DNA of 64,000 nucleotides from Qipengyuania sp. ABI-127-1. GTDB lineage: Bacteria; Pseudomonadota; Alphaproteobacteria; Sphingomonadales; Sphingomonadaceae. The translations under genes were made by a program, and so were the position numbers. The DNA lies in the NCBI GenBank assembly GCA_022953095.1, contig JALJCR010000001.1:1-64000 (forward strand), in the 5' to 3' direction. Below the pieces are notes generated by a model that saw nothing but the letters and a program-made list of their open reading frames with translations, did no database searches and was not told where the DNA came from. This document shows positions 1 to 8,688 of this stretch, one piece after another. How positions within the stretch are numbered: the stretch's first letter is position 1; every line of letters starts with the position of its first letter.

Positions 1-359
1 CCAGCGCCAAGGTGATCGTCTCGGGCGGCCGCGCGCTGAAGGATGCGGAAACCTTCGAACAGGTCATCACCCCGCTCGCCGACAAGCTCGGCGCCGGGAT
101 CGGCGCGAGCCGCGCGGCGGTCGATGCGGGCTATGTCCCCAACGACTACCAGGTCGGCCAGACCGGCAAGATCGTGGCGCCGGAAGTCTATATCGCCATC
201 GGCATCTCGGGCGCGATCCAGCACTTGGCCGGCATGAAGGATTCCAAAACCATCATCGCCATCAACAAGGACGAAGACGCCCCGATCTTCCAGGTCGCCG
301 ACATCGGCCTCGTCGGAGACCTCTTCAAAATCGTACCCGAACTCACCGACAAACTCTGA
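1..359 (+). CDS. etfA: Electron transfer flavoprotein alpha subunit, C-terminal part (5' truncated by window edge)
   Basis: The open frame enters from the left edge (codons in phase from base 3) and ends at TGA 357-359. It carries the FAD-binding C-terminal domain of ETF alpha: the motifs [22 protein letters not shown] and AINKD are all present in the usual order. ETF takes electrons from acyl-CoA dehydrogenases and passes them to ETF-ubiquinone oxidoreductase in the cytoplasm. The N-terminal domain lies outside the window; etfB would be expected just upstream. A strong terminator follows 25 bp after the stop. The family assignment is firm; only the gene start is missing. Confidence 0.95.
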   Translation, partial: SAKVIVSGGRALKDAETFEQVITPLADKLGAGIGASRAAVDAGYVPNDYQVGQTGKIVAPEVYIAIGISGAIQHLAGMKDSKTIIAINKDEDAPIFQVADIGLVGDLFKIVPELTDKL

Positions 360-382
360 TTGCGTTGTGACAATCACTTGCT

Positions 383-418
383 AACCCTCCATCCGTTATT
401 TCGGATGGAGGGTTTTTA
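383..418 (+). terminator. Rho-independent terminator after etfA
   Basis: A perfect 11-bp stem, CCCTCCATCCG (385-395) and CGGATGGAGGG (402-412), encloses a 6-base loop and is followed by five T (413-417). It sits 25 bp after the etfA stop. The right arm also contains a GGAGGG that could serve as ribosome binding site for the next gene. Confidence 0.9.
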
Positions 419-419
419 C

Positions 420-1309
420 TTGAAGGGTCGTTTTTCCGGGGTCACAACCCTGCTTGCCTGCGCTTTGCCGACAGCGGCGCACGCACGCGATGCGGAGCAC
501 CGCACTCTCGAACGTTCATCGCATTGGCAGATGGATTATGGCGTCGATCCCTGCCGCATGGCGCGCAGCTTCGGCGGGGAGACGACCGGACGCTGCTAAT
601 GTTCGAGCAGCATCGCCCCTGGGACAGCTTCCGCTGGTATATCGCAGGCAAGCCATTCAAGCAGCTTGGAGCACGCCACTCGGTGACCGCACAGTTCGGC
701 CCGGGCTTCGGGAAATACGAACACACTAGCAACCAGATCGTTGAACTGGACGGCTACGGGCGTGGATTCCGTGGCTGGCAATACAGCAGAAGCAATAAAT
801 ACAGCAGCGAGCCGTCACCCGATCGATCGCAGGGCAGCATGCCGAAGCTCGATAAGGCGCATGGCGCGGCTATCGACTGGATCGAACTTTCGCATGAGGA
901 CCAGTCGATCAGGCTCGACACCGGAAATCTGGAGAACGTATTTACAGCTCTGAACCAGTGCATGGCGGACCTCGTGGGCACTTGGGGCCTCGATCCCGCC
1001 CAACAGGAAACCATTGTTAAACCGCCGCACCTCAAAGGTATGCAAGAACTGGCAAGACGGATAGTCCGTTACTATCCCGGCGTTCTGGAACGGTGGTCAG
1101 TCGAAGGCGATATTTCAGTCAGGGTCATGGTGTCGGCGGCCGGCCGCGCTGTCGGTTGCCATATTGTGAAGGTGGTGAGCGACGAGGATTTCGGCGCGCA
1201 GGTTTGCCGCGAATTCCTGACGAATGCCAAGTACGAGCCCGCCCGCGATGCCGAGGGAAATGCGGTTGGGTCATACCTCTTCACCAATATAAGCTATCGG
1301 ATGCCCTGA
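420..1309 (+). pseudogene. TonB C-terminal-like secreted protein, disrupted by a single frameshift
   Basis: The 5' part reads from TTG 420 (GGAGGG 8 bp upstream) as a signal peptide (KGRFSGVTTLLACALPTAAHA) followed by SSHWQMDYGVDPCRMARSFGG, then runs into a stop at 597-599. The downstream frame (ORF 524-1309) continues the same protein: GDDRTLLMFEQHRPWDSFRW through a C-terminal TonB-like domain (DISVRVMVSAAGRAVGCHIV, FLTNAKYEPARDAEGNAVGSY). Joining the frames at the GGGG run 576-579, by adding one G, gives about 296 residues. Known relatives in sphingomonads are uncharacterised periplasmic proteins. Whether this is a true mutation or a read error cannot be decided here. If translated from an internal start, only an unexported fragment would be made. 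Confidence 0.7.
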
Positions 1310-1345
1310 TCCGATCCGGTCAAGCCGACAGGCATAGCCCTGGGC

Positions 1346-2626
1346 CTAGATCACGTAGACATCCAGCGTGTGGATGGTCATGCCGACCAGCCCCCCGACC
1401 AATGTGCCGTTGATGCGGATGAACTGGAGATCGCGACCCACCGCTGATTCCACGCGGTCGGTAATCGTCTGCGCATCCCAGCGCTTGACGGTTTCGGACA
1501 CCAGCCTGACGATCTGGTCACCATAGCGCGTGGCGACGCCAACGGCGGTACGGCGGGCGAAGCGATTGATCTGGCGTTGGAGGCGCTCGTCGTCGCGCAG
1601 CGCTGCGCCCAGTTCACCCAGTGTTTCGCCAATATAGCCATGGCCCGTGCCGCCCGATGTGCGGATCGTCTGGATGAGATTGGCGCGCAGCCGCTCCCAC
1701 ACGCCCTGCCACCAATCGCCGACGGCCGGATTTTCCAGCAACTCGCGCTTCATACGCTCGACCCGCTCCTGCATTTCGGGGTCTTCGCGCAGACCCCGAG
1801 CCAGCTCCTGCAGGCCTTCTTCGATCTTGTCGCGCAGCGGATGCTGGGGATCGACCAAAACTTCGGCCAGCAGCTTGTAAAGCCCATCGAGAACCGAATT
1901 GGCCAACCGTTCGTCGAGACCGGTGAAGCGCAGTACCGCATTGGCGCGCTTATGCACCATGTCGCGTACCATCGTTTCATTGTCTTCGAGCACGAGACCG
2001 GCCCACCGGATGATCTTGTCGATCAGCGGCTTGTGGCGACCGTCGGCGATCATCGCCTCAAGCATGCCGCCAAGCAGCGGTGCGATTTCGAGTTTGCTGA
2101 GCTGAGCCTTGATCCCGCCGCGGACCTTCGTGCCGAGTCGCTCCGGATCGAGCGACTCGAGAACCTCGATCGCCAGTTCACCTGCTCCTGCGCGAATGCG
2201 CGAGTCCCTGGTCGATTTGGGATCCGCCAGATAGCTGCCGACCGCGTGCGCCAGGTTCATGGCACCCATCCGGCGGCCCACAACCGCCGGGGTCAGGAAA
2301 TTTTCCCGCAAGAAACCCGCCATCGTATCGGCAATGCGATCCTTGTTTTCGGGGATGATCGCCGTGTGCGGGATCGGCAGGCCGAGCGGGTGGCGGAACA
2401 AGGCGGTCACCGCGAACCAGTCTGCCAGCCCGCCGACCATCGCGGCCTCGGCGAAAGCGTGCAGGTATCCCCAGGCCGGATGCGCGTCGAGATACCGGCC
2501 CGACCACAGGAACAGCGCCGCCATCAGCACGATGAGCCCCGTTGCCGTGCGCCGCATCATGCGCGCTCGGTCGGGCGGGATCGGGGGGCCTGAGGACTGC
2601 AGACCCGCGGGCGCAGCCTTGCTCAC
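1346..2626 (-). CDS. DUF445 family membrane protein
   Basis: A 426-residue protein of the DUF445 (YjiN-like) family, function unknown. One hydrophobic segment follows a basic N-terminus (about 28-44, GLIVLMAALFLW); the conserved DUF445 signature AAMVGGLADWFAVTALFRHPLG with IPHTAIIP follows. The long central part is helical and charged, and the C-terminus ends in a second hydrophobic stretch (GTLVGGLVGMTIHTLDVYVI), a hairpin-like arrangement typical of the family. Its ATG overlaps the stop of the RND permease gene by 4 bp (ATGA), so it is the last gene of a three-gene operon with the membrane fusion protein and the pump. Family certain, role unknown. Confidence 0.88.
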   Translation of the reverse strand: MSKAAPAGLQSSGPPIPPDRARMMRRTATGLIVLMAALFLWSGRYLDAHPAWGYLHAFAEAAMVGGLADWFAVTALFRHPLGLPIPHTAIIPENKDRIADTMAGFLRENFLTPAVVGRRMGAMNLAHAVGSYLADPKSTRDSRIRAGAGELAIEVLESLDPERLGTKVRGGIKAQLSKLEIAPLLGGMLEAMIADGRHKPLIDKIIRWAGLVLEDNETMVRDMVHKRANAVLRFTGLDERLANSVLDGLYKLLAEVLVDPQHPLRDKIEEGLQELARGLREDPEMQERVERMKRELLENPAVGDWWQGVWERLRANLIQTIRTSGGTGHGYIGETLGELGAALRDDERLQRQINRFARRTAVGVATRYGDQIVRLVSETVKRWDAQTITDRVESAVGRDLQFIRINGTLVGGLVGMTIHTLDVYVI

Positions 2627-5600
2627 TCTGCCGGTTCGACCCCGGATTGCGGCGGACCTTGGCCGAGAACACCACGGCTGTCGTCACCATCCTTATAGGT
2701 CAGCAGCCGGTTGCGCAGCCATGGCCCGGCGCGCTTTTCGAAGCCGTCGGCGAGGCTAAAGCCCGCCGGCACGATCAGCAGCGTGAGAACGGTCGAGAGG
2801 ATCAGCCCCCCGATAACCACCGTACCCATGGGAGCGCGCCAGGCACCATCGCCCGAGCCGAGCACACCCGAAAGTGCGGTCGGCACCATGCCTGCGGTCA
2901 TCGCGACCGTCGTCATGACGATCGGCTGGGCACGCTTATGGCCCGCATCGATGATCGCGTGGAGCTTACGCGTGCCCTTGTCCATTTCCTCGATAGCGAA
3001 GTCGATGAGCAGGATCGAATTTTTCGACACAATTCCCAGCAGCAGAAGAATGCCGATATACACCGGCATCGATTGTGGTTGACCAAAAAGCCAAACCAGC
3101 AGGATGCCGCCCAAAGGTGCCAGAGCAAGGCTGGTCATATTGACCAGCGGGCTCATCAGGCGCTTGTAGAGTAGCACCAGCACTGCGAAGACAAGCAACA
3201 CACCGGAAACGATAGCGATCAGTAGGCTGGTCATCAGCTCCTGCTGCCATTCGTCTTCGCCCACCACGTCGCGGATAACACCCTGAGGGAGATCCTGCAG
3301 AATTGGCAGCGCATCGATTTCGGCCTGGGCCTCGCCCTTGACCACGCCCTGGGCGAGATCGGCACCGACCAGCACGCGGCGGTTCTGGTTGTAGCGCTGG
3401 ATGGTCGTTGGGCCTGAGCCGAACGATACATCGGCCACGCGCGAGAGCGGGACCGAACCACCACTTGCGGTCTGTACCGGCAGGTTCTTGATTGTCTCCA
3501 GATCCTCGCGCGACTGCTCAGGCAGTTTGACCCGGATCGGAATCTGGCGGTCGGACAGAGAGAATTTCGCCGCATTCTGCTCGATCTCGCCCATGGTAGC
3601 GATGCGGATTGTTTGGCTGAGCGCGATCGTAGATACGCCCAGCTCGGCCGCGAGATTCTCGCGCGGCTTGATGATCAATTCCGGCCGATTGATATCGGCG
3701 CTGATTCGCGGGGCGACCAGCGAATCGATGCCCTTCATCTGTTCGACCAGCGTCGCCGCAGTCTGGTTGAGCAGTTCCGGGTCGGATCCGGCGAGCATGA
3801 CGGTCATATCGCGGCCCGATCCGAAGCCCCCCGACTGTGAGGCGAAGCGAACGCGCGCATCGGCAATCTGCGCGAATGTCGGCGCCAGCCCCCGCTCGAA
3901 TTCGATCGAGGTGCGTTCGCGGTCCTCGCGCAGGGTTACGTATATTGTCGCCTGCCCTTCGCGGACGCGCTCCAGCGCAAGTTCCACTTCCTGTTGGGCG
4001 TAAAGGATGTCGGCGACCTGATCGACGACGCGTTCGGTCGTCTCAAGCGTAGTCCCCGGAACCATCTCGATTTCGACACGGCTGTTCTCATCGTCGATCA
4101 CCGGCTGAAACTGTGCCGGAACGATGCCGAACAGGAGGATCGTAAGCAACAGCGAGAAATAGCCGACCCCGAGCATCCACACACGGTGGTCGAGAAAGCG
4201 GGCGTAGAGATACTGCCATGCCTGCGCCATGTGGGCGCCGAAGCGCTTCACGATAAAGCCGATGACGCGGAAAAACAGCAGCGTTGCGACGAGCCCGACA
4301 CCCAATGCCAGGGCGAGCTGCAGCAAGCCGATGATCTTGGCAAGAAAGGCTTCGGCAGCATTGGCATCCGGCCCGGCGATCGCGTCGGTAATACCCAGCC
4401 CCTGGATCAGATTGGATACGGTGAAGGTGGTCATGGCCGAGATGACAAGCACGCCAATGACGACCAGGAGCATCGACAGGATATAGAGCCAGCGATGCCG
4501 GGGGCCCTCAATACCCTCGCGCGCAGCGTGCATCTTGCCGCGATCGAGCGACCAGCGCAGCACATTCATATAGCGATCCATCATGGGACCTTCGCCATGC
4601 GCCGCCTGGCCTTTCGCCTTGAGGAAATAGGCCGCAAGCATTGGCGTTATCATGCGCGCCACCGCCAGCGACATCAGCACGGCGACGACGACGGTAAAGC
4701 CGAAATTCTTGAAGAACTGCCCGGAAATGCCGGGCATGGCGCCCACGGGAAAGAACACTGCAACGATACAGAAGCTGGTGGCGACAACCGGCAAGCCAAT
4801 TTCATCCGCGGCATCGATGGAAGCCTGATAGGCAGTCTTGCCCATGCGCATATGGCGCACGATATTCTCGATTTCCACGATGGCATCGTCGACCAGAACG
4901 CCTGCGACCAGTGCCAGCGCCAGCAGCGAAAGCTGGTTCAGATTGAAGCCAAGCAGATCCATGAACCAGAAGGTCGGGATCGCGGAAAGCGGGATGGCGA
5001 CGGAGGAAATTGCCGTCGCGCGCCAGTCGCGCAGGAAGAAGAAAACGACGACCACGGCAAGGATCGCGCCCTCGATCATGGCGGCCATCGCGCTTTCATA
5101 CTGGTCCTTGGTGTATTTGACCGTGTTGAACAGCGGAATGAATTTCACGCCTGGATTTTCAGCCTCGATCTGCGCGATCTTCTGCAGCGCTTCCTCGTAG
5201 ACGGTGACATCCGATGCGCCTTTGGCCCGGCTCATGGCGAAGTTGACGACTTCCTTGTCGCGCACCTTGCTGATCGAGGTGCGTTCGGAAAAGCCATCAC
5301 GCACGGTGGCGACATCGGCGAGCTTGATCGTGCGCCCGCCGCCAAGCTGAATCTGTCGCTGGCTCAGGGCATAGGCATCTTCGCTATTGCCGAGCACGCG
5401 GACAGACTGACGTGTACCGCCGACCTCTGCCATGCCCCCGGCAGCATCGATATTGCTTTGGCGCAGAACCCCGTTGATCTGGCTGGCGGTAACGCCAAGA
5501 GCCTGCATGCGCGGCAGGTCCAGTATGACCTCGATCTCGCGATCCACGCCGCCGAAGCGGTTCACTTCGGCCATGCCTTCGATACCGAGCAATTGCTTGG

Positions 5601-6093
5601 CAACGGTATCGTCGATGAACCAGCTAAGCCCCTCGATCGTCATGTCGTCGGCTTCGACAGCATAGATAGCCAGGAAGCCGCCGGAGATTTCCTCCTTGGT
5701 CACGCGCGGTTCGAGAATCCCGTCGGGCAGCGATCCGCGGATGGTATCGACCGCATTTTTGACTTCGGCCACGGCATCGTTGGGATCGGTCCCGATCTCG
5801 AACTCGATGAACGTATTCGAATTCCCCTCGCGCGCGGTCGAATTGATCGAATTGACACCGTTGATCGACCGCACGGCGGACTCGACACGCTGGGTAATCT
5901 GGTTCTCGATCTCGGTCGGCGCGGCACCCGGCTGGGAAATCGAAACATTGACGGCGGGGAACTCGATGTCCGGATTGTTGACCACGTCCATCCGGGCGAA
6001 GCTGATCAGACCAGCCAATAACAACGCGGTGAAGGCCACCAGCGGGATGACCGGATTGCGGATGGACCAGGCGGAGATATTGCGGAAATTCAT
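2623..6093 (-). CDS. RND efflux permease (HAE1/AcrB-like), enlarged
   Basis: An inner-membrane proton-driven efflux pump of the resistance-nodulation-division family, 1156 residues, about 100 longer than the usual 1030-1050. TM1 is at about 14-32, followed by a periplasmic porter domain. The TM4 proton-relay motif GVLVDDAIVEIENI lies at about 398-411. The second half repeats the plan (DENSRVEIEMVPG; GIVSKNSILLIDF; TVVIGGLILSTVLTLLIVPAG). Residues about 515-640 hold two extra hydrophobic segments between the usual TM6 and TM7 (see findings). It lies 14 bp after the membrane fusion protein gene. No outer membrane factor gene is nearby, so the pump probably uses a TolC encoded elsewhere. The substrate cannot be inferred. 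Confidence 0.93.
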   Translation of the reverse strand: MNFRNISAWSIRNPVIPLVAFTALLLAGLISFARMDVVNNPDIEFPAVNVSISQPGAAPTEIENQITQRVESAVRSINGVNSINSTAREGNSNTFIEFEIGTDPNDAVAEVKNAVDTIRGSLPDGILEPRVTKEEISGGFLAIYAVEADDMTIEGLSWFIDDTVAKQLLGIEGMAEVNRFGGVDREIEVILDLPRMQALGVTASQINGVLRQSNIDAAGGMAEVGGTRQSVRVLGNSEDAYALSQRQIQLGGGRTIKLADVATVRDGFSERTSISKVRDKEVVNFAMSRAKGASDVTVYEEALQKIAQIEAENPGVKFIPLFNTVKYTKDQYESAMAAMIEGAILAVVVVFFFLRDWRATAISSVAIPLSAIPTFWFMDLLGFNLNQLSLLALALVAGVLVDDAIVEIENIVRHMRMGKTAYQASIDAADEIGLPVVATSFCIVAVFFPVGAMPGISGQFFKNFGFTVVVAVLMSLAVARMITPMLAAYFLKAKGQAAHGEGPMMDRYMNVLRWSLDRGKMHAAREGIEGPRHRWLYILSMLLVVIGVLVISAMTTFTVSNLIQGLGITDAIAGPDANAAEAFLAKIIGLLQLALALGVGLVATLLFFRVIGFIVKRFGAHMAQAWQYLYARFLDHRVWMLGVGYFSLLLTILLFGIVPAQFQPVIDDENSRVEIEMVPGTTLETTERVVDQVADILYAQQEVELALERVREGQATIYVTLREDRERTSIEFERGLAPTFAQIADARVRFASQSGGFGSGRDMTVMLAGSDPELLNQTAATLVEQMKGIDSLVAPRISADINRPELIIKPRENLAAELGVSTIALSQTIRIATMGEIEQNAAKFSLSDRQIPIRVKLPEQSREDLETIKNLPVQTASGGSVPLSRVADVSFGSGPTTIQRYNQNRRVLVGADLAQGVVKGEAQAEIDALPILQDLPQGVIRDVVGEDEWQQELMTSLLIAIVSGVLLVFAVLVLLYKRLMSPLVNMTSLALAPLGGILLVWLFGQPQSMPVYIGILLLLGIVSKNSILLIDFAIEEMDKGTRKLHAIIDAGHKRAQPIVMTTVAMTAGMVPTALSGVLGSGDGAWRAPMGTVVIGGLILSTVLTLLIVPAGFSLADGFEKRAGPWLRNRLLTYKDGDDSRGVLGQGPPQSGVEPAE

Positions 6094-6107
6094 CGAGTTA
6101 CCTCGCC

Positions 6108-7310
6108 TCAGTCTAGCTTGGCCAACTGCGTCCTGACCGTTTCACCTTCGGTCAGGAAGCCGCCGGCGCGCAGCACCACCCGTTCGGAACCACTCAGTCC
6201 CTCGGCGATGACGATGCCCTTCGCCGTAACGGTCCCGGTCGTCACCGGACGACGCTCGGCCTTGTCTTCGCCGTTGACGATGAGGACATAGTCGCCTTCG
6301 CGATCGGAAAGAACCGCGCTCTCCGGCAATATCGGGGCAACGACGGTGCCGCTGGCGATCGTCGCTGTGGCGAACCCCCCCGGGCGCAGGCCGGGCGCGT
6401 AAGCAAGCGCGATGCGCGCCGTACCCTGGCGATCCTGCTGGTCGATGGTCGGAGATATTTGCCAGACCTGCCCCGTGAAAAGCTTCTCGGTTCCGACAGG
6501 CCTGATTTGCGCGCTGGTGCCAACCGAAATCGCGGCCAGCGAATCTTCGTTGAGGCGGGCGAGCATTTCCATCTCGCCGCCGCGCGCGATCCGGAACAGC
6601 GCGGGGGAGCCGGCGCCCACGGTTTGCCCCGTTTCCACATTGCGTTCGAGGACATAGCCAGAAGCCGGTGCGAGAATGTTTAGCCGCGCGGTACGGGCAC
6701 GCAGTTCGCGCAATTGCGCCTGAGCCACGCGAACGCGCGCCGCAGCAGCGTCGCGAGTAGCAGTAAGACGATCGACATCAGCTTTGGATACGAAGCCGCG
6801 CTCGACGAGCTGAAGGGCGCGATCGAGATTGGCCTGCGCGAGATTGGCATCGGCCTGAGCAACCTGAATTTGTGCTGCGGCGCTTTGCACTTGTTGCGAC
6901 TGAACCGAGCGATCAATGCTGGCCAGAACCTGACCCTGTCGCACCCAGTCGCCCGCATCGACGGGAACCGACACGACCCGGCCGCCCTCACCGACCACGC
7001 CGACAGGCATTTCACGGCGAGCAGCCAGGGTTCCGGTGGCGGTGATCTGGCCTTCGACCGTGGTCTTGCCCGGCGTGACGACCGTGACGGTCGGCGCTTG
7101 GGCATTCTCGTCACCCGCCGGTGTCGCCGTTCCTCCGCCGCGCATCACGAAATAGGCCGCGATGGCCAAGGCGAGAACTACAAGCGAGCCGATGATGACG
7201 ATTTTACGCCGGTCGAAACGGCGCTTTTCTTCCTGCTCCTCGGCTTCCGGTTCGATCCCGACCGCAATGGGCTCACCCTTTTCGGCTATCACTCCGGATT
7301 CGTAATTCAT
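6108..7310 (-). CDS. RND efflux periplasmic adaptor (membrane fusion protein)
   Basis: A 400-residue HlyD/AcrA-type adaptor that links the RND pump to an outer membrane channel. It has a charged cytoplasmic N-terminus, one membrane anchor (about 36-54, IVIIGSLVVLALAIAAYFVM), a biotinyl-lipoyl-like half (PVGVVGEGGRVVSVPVDAGDW), an alpha-helical hairpin rich in Ala, Gln and Leu (about 137-208), the second lipoyl half (ILAPASGYVLERNVETGQTV) and a beta-barrel and membrane-proximal domain. It is anchored by a TM helix rather than by a lipid. It is the first gene of the leftward operon with the pump and the DUF445 protein. Confidence 0.93.
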   Translation of the reverse strand: MNYESGVIAEKGEPIAVGIEPEAEEQEEKRRFDRRKIVIIGSLVVLALAIAAYFVMRGGGTATPAGDENAQAPTVTVVTPGKTTVEGQITATGTLAARREMPVGVVGEGGRVVSVPVDAGDWVRQGQVLASIDRSVQSQQVQSAAAQIQVAQADANLAQANLDRALQLVERGFVSKADVDRLTATRDAAAARVRVAQAQLRELRARTARLNILAPASGYVLERNVETGQTVGAGSPALFRIARGGEMEMLARLNEDSLAAISVGTSAQIRPVGTEKLFTGQVWQISPTIDQQDRQGTARIALAYAPGLRPGGFATATIASGTVVAPILPESAVLSDREGDYVLIVNGEDKAERRPVTTGTVTAKGIVIAEGLSGSERVVLRAGGFLTEGETVRTQLAKLD

Positions 7311-7529
7311 ATCGTACCTTGCCCCAGAAGCGCTGCGAACGAGAAGTGTGTTACATCACTATATCACTCAGCGCAAGAATTTCGTAATTGGGCGATAGAC
7401 CTGGCACCATAGTAGGGCAATCGAGGGTTCGACCGGGGGCTTGTGCGACAGGACGAATGTCGCATTGCGACCACAGGTGCAGAGCCAAGTCCGCGCATAT
7501 GAGATACAAAAACAGGGCGATAAGATATG

Positions 7530-7563
7530 AAAAAAGGGCGGGCCATCTTTCGATGCCCGCCCC
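7530..7563 (-). terminator. Terminator of the GlsB-type gene
   Basis: Read leftward, a G+C-rich hairpin (GGGCGGGCAT paired with ATGGCCCGCCC, one bulged base, six-base loop) is followed by TTTTTT. It lies about 30 bp after the stop of the GlsB-type membrane protein gene on the same strand. Confidence 0.75.
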
Positions 7564-7592
7564 GTTTCTTCAGGTCTGTAAAGCGAAGACGT

Positions 7593-7856
7593 TTAACGAA
7601 CGCGTCCGCGCTGAACCATATTGGCGATTCCCAGCAGGACAATGGCGCCCAGCAGAGACATCAGCAGCCCCGGGACGCTGAATTCGGTGAGCGTTGCGCC
7701 GATACCGATGAGCGATCCAATCCACTTGCCGATAAAAGAACCGACGATACCGACGACGATGTTCCAGAAAATTCCCATCGAGGCATCGCGGTTCATGACC
7801 AGACTTGCGAGCCAGCCAATAATACCACCAACAATAATCGCGATAATCCAAGCCAT
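7593..7856 (-). CDS. GlsB/YeaQ/YmgE-family (transglycosylase-associated) small membrane protein
   Basis: An 87-residue, glycine-rich membrane protein with three predicted helices: an N-terminal one (AWIIAIIVGGIIGWLASLVM), a middle one (IFWNIVVGIVGSFIGKWIG) and a C-terminal one (VPGLLMSLLGAIVLLGIANM). The GxxG spacing and the NRDASMG loop are typical of the GlsB/YeaQ/YmgE family, which is often stress-induced and of unknown mechanism. It is monocistronic with its own terminator. An AGGAGG sits upstream of the ATG (complement of 7860-7868). The old name transglycosylase-associated protein is not evidence of enzymatic activity. Confidence 0.9.
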   Translation of the reverse strand: MAWIIAIIVGGIIGWLASLVMNRDASMGIFWNIVVGIVGSFIGKWIGSLIGIGATLTEFSVPGLLMSLLGAIVLLGIANMVQRGRVR

Positions 7857-7993
7857 TACAATTCCTCCTCTAAACCCGTCTCAATACACCCCACTTAACG
7901 GACGGGCGCGACGAGCGGTTCCCCGGTTCGATCCGGCGATGCTGGAAGAGCGTATGGAAGGGGGCTTGGTTCCCGCGTCCGCGCGGGAGTGCC

Positions 7994-8293
7994 TCAGTAT
8001 TTTAGCTGACGTTCGTAGAGGTCGCGATAGTGCTGGATGCGGGTGACGCGCAGGCCCTGCATGCCGGAACGATCGACGGCACGCTGCCAGGATGCGAATT
8101 CCTCAAGGCTCAGCGAATAGCGCTCTAGCACTTCGTCAATCGTCAGCAGGCCGCCATTGACCGCAGCCACGACTTCGGCCTTGCGTCGAACAACCCAGCG
8201 CTTCGTATCGGGCGAAGGCAGGTCGTCAACGGTCAACGGCTCCCCGAGGGGGCCGATAACCTGTGCAGGGCGGATGTCCTGGTTTTCGATCAT
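7994..8293 (-). CDS. sciP: SciP-type CtrA inhibitor (DUF1153)
   Basis: A 99-residue helix-turn-helix protein of the DUF1153 family. The family member studied in Caulobacter, SciP, binds the cell-cycle regulator CtrA and blocks its transcription activity. The conserved core RPAQVIGPLGEPLTVDDLP, TKRWVVRRKAEVVAAVNGG and EVLERYSLSLEEFASWQ is complete and the length fits the family. Its ATG overlaps the stop of an upstream small gene by 4 bp (ATGA), so the two are probably co-translated. Function here is transferred from the family. Confidence 0.92.
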   Translation of the reverse strand: MIENQDIRPAQVIGPLGEPLTVDDLPSPDTKRWVVRRKAEVVAAVNGGLLTIDEVLERYSLSLEEFASWQRAVDRSGMQGLRVTRIQHYRDLYERQLKY

Positions 8294-8517
8294 TCTCTCT
8301 CTCTGTCGCCTTGGACCGCATCGTTCGCGGCATTCCCAAGACCTAGCCCCGCAGCTTTGCCATCGCTTAAAACATCGTGGTTAACGGCCGATTTACTTTC
8401 TTCGTGGCTTTCGCGCCGTACCTCTCCGAATGCGTTGAACCCCGCATCGGCCTTGTCGAGCTCGTCTCGCAGGTCGCGAGTCGCGGCCAGCCTGGCCACC
8501 AGATCGGTCCAGCGCAT
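8290..8517 (-). CDS. Small uncharacterised protein translationally coupled to SciP
   Basis: A short protein of 75 residues if it begins at MRWTDLVARLAATRDLR; the frame stays open to another ATG at 8581-8583, which would add 22 residues. Neither start has a good ribosome binding site, so the start is uncertain. The sequence is charged and soluble, with a C-terminal SAVNHDVLSDGKAAG patch; I recall similar short proteins in sphingomonads but know no function. Its TGA overlaps the sciP ATG (8290-8293), which argues that it is a real gene. No domain is recognised. Confidence 0.6.
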   Translation of the reverse strand: MRWTDLVARLAATRDLRDELDKADAGFNAFGEVRRESHEESKSAVNHDVLSDGKAAGLGLGNAANDAVQGDRERE

Positions 8518-8688
8518 TCGGTGCAAGACCGAGCTTTCGCGCGGATCCTCGCAGGATTTGTCCTTGATACGGCCCTCGAACATGTCGGCTGGGATAAGGC
8601 TGCATGGTAAAGGATCCGTGAAAGGTCGGATGGGGGGGGATACGGTGCCCTACTGGCGGTTCGATACGTATCGGTGTATGGGCGCCGC

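Noticed and set aside
3994-6021. Long open frame (675 codons) on the + strand
   Set aside because: It is antisense to the RND permease gene, which has clear motifs; the predicted protein has low-complexity His/Asp/Arg composition typical of a shadow frame in high-G+C DNA.
8367-8385. Possible CtrA box (TTAA...TTAAC) near sciP
   Set aside because: The spacing between the TTAA halves is 10 rather than 7, and it lies inside the small coding gene.
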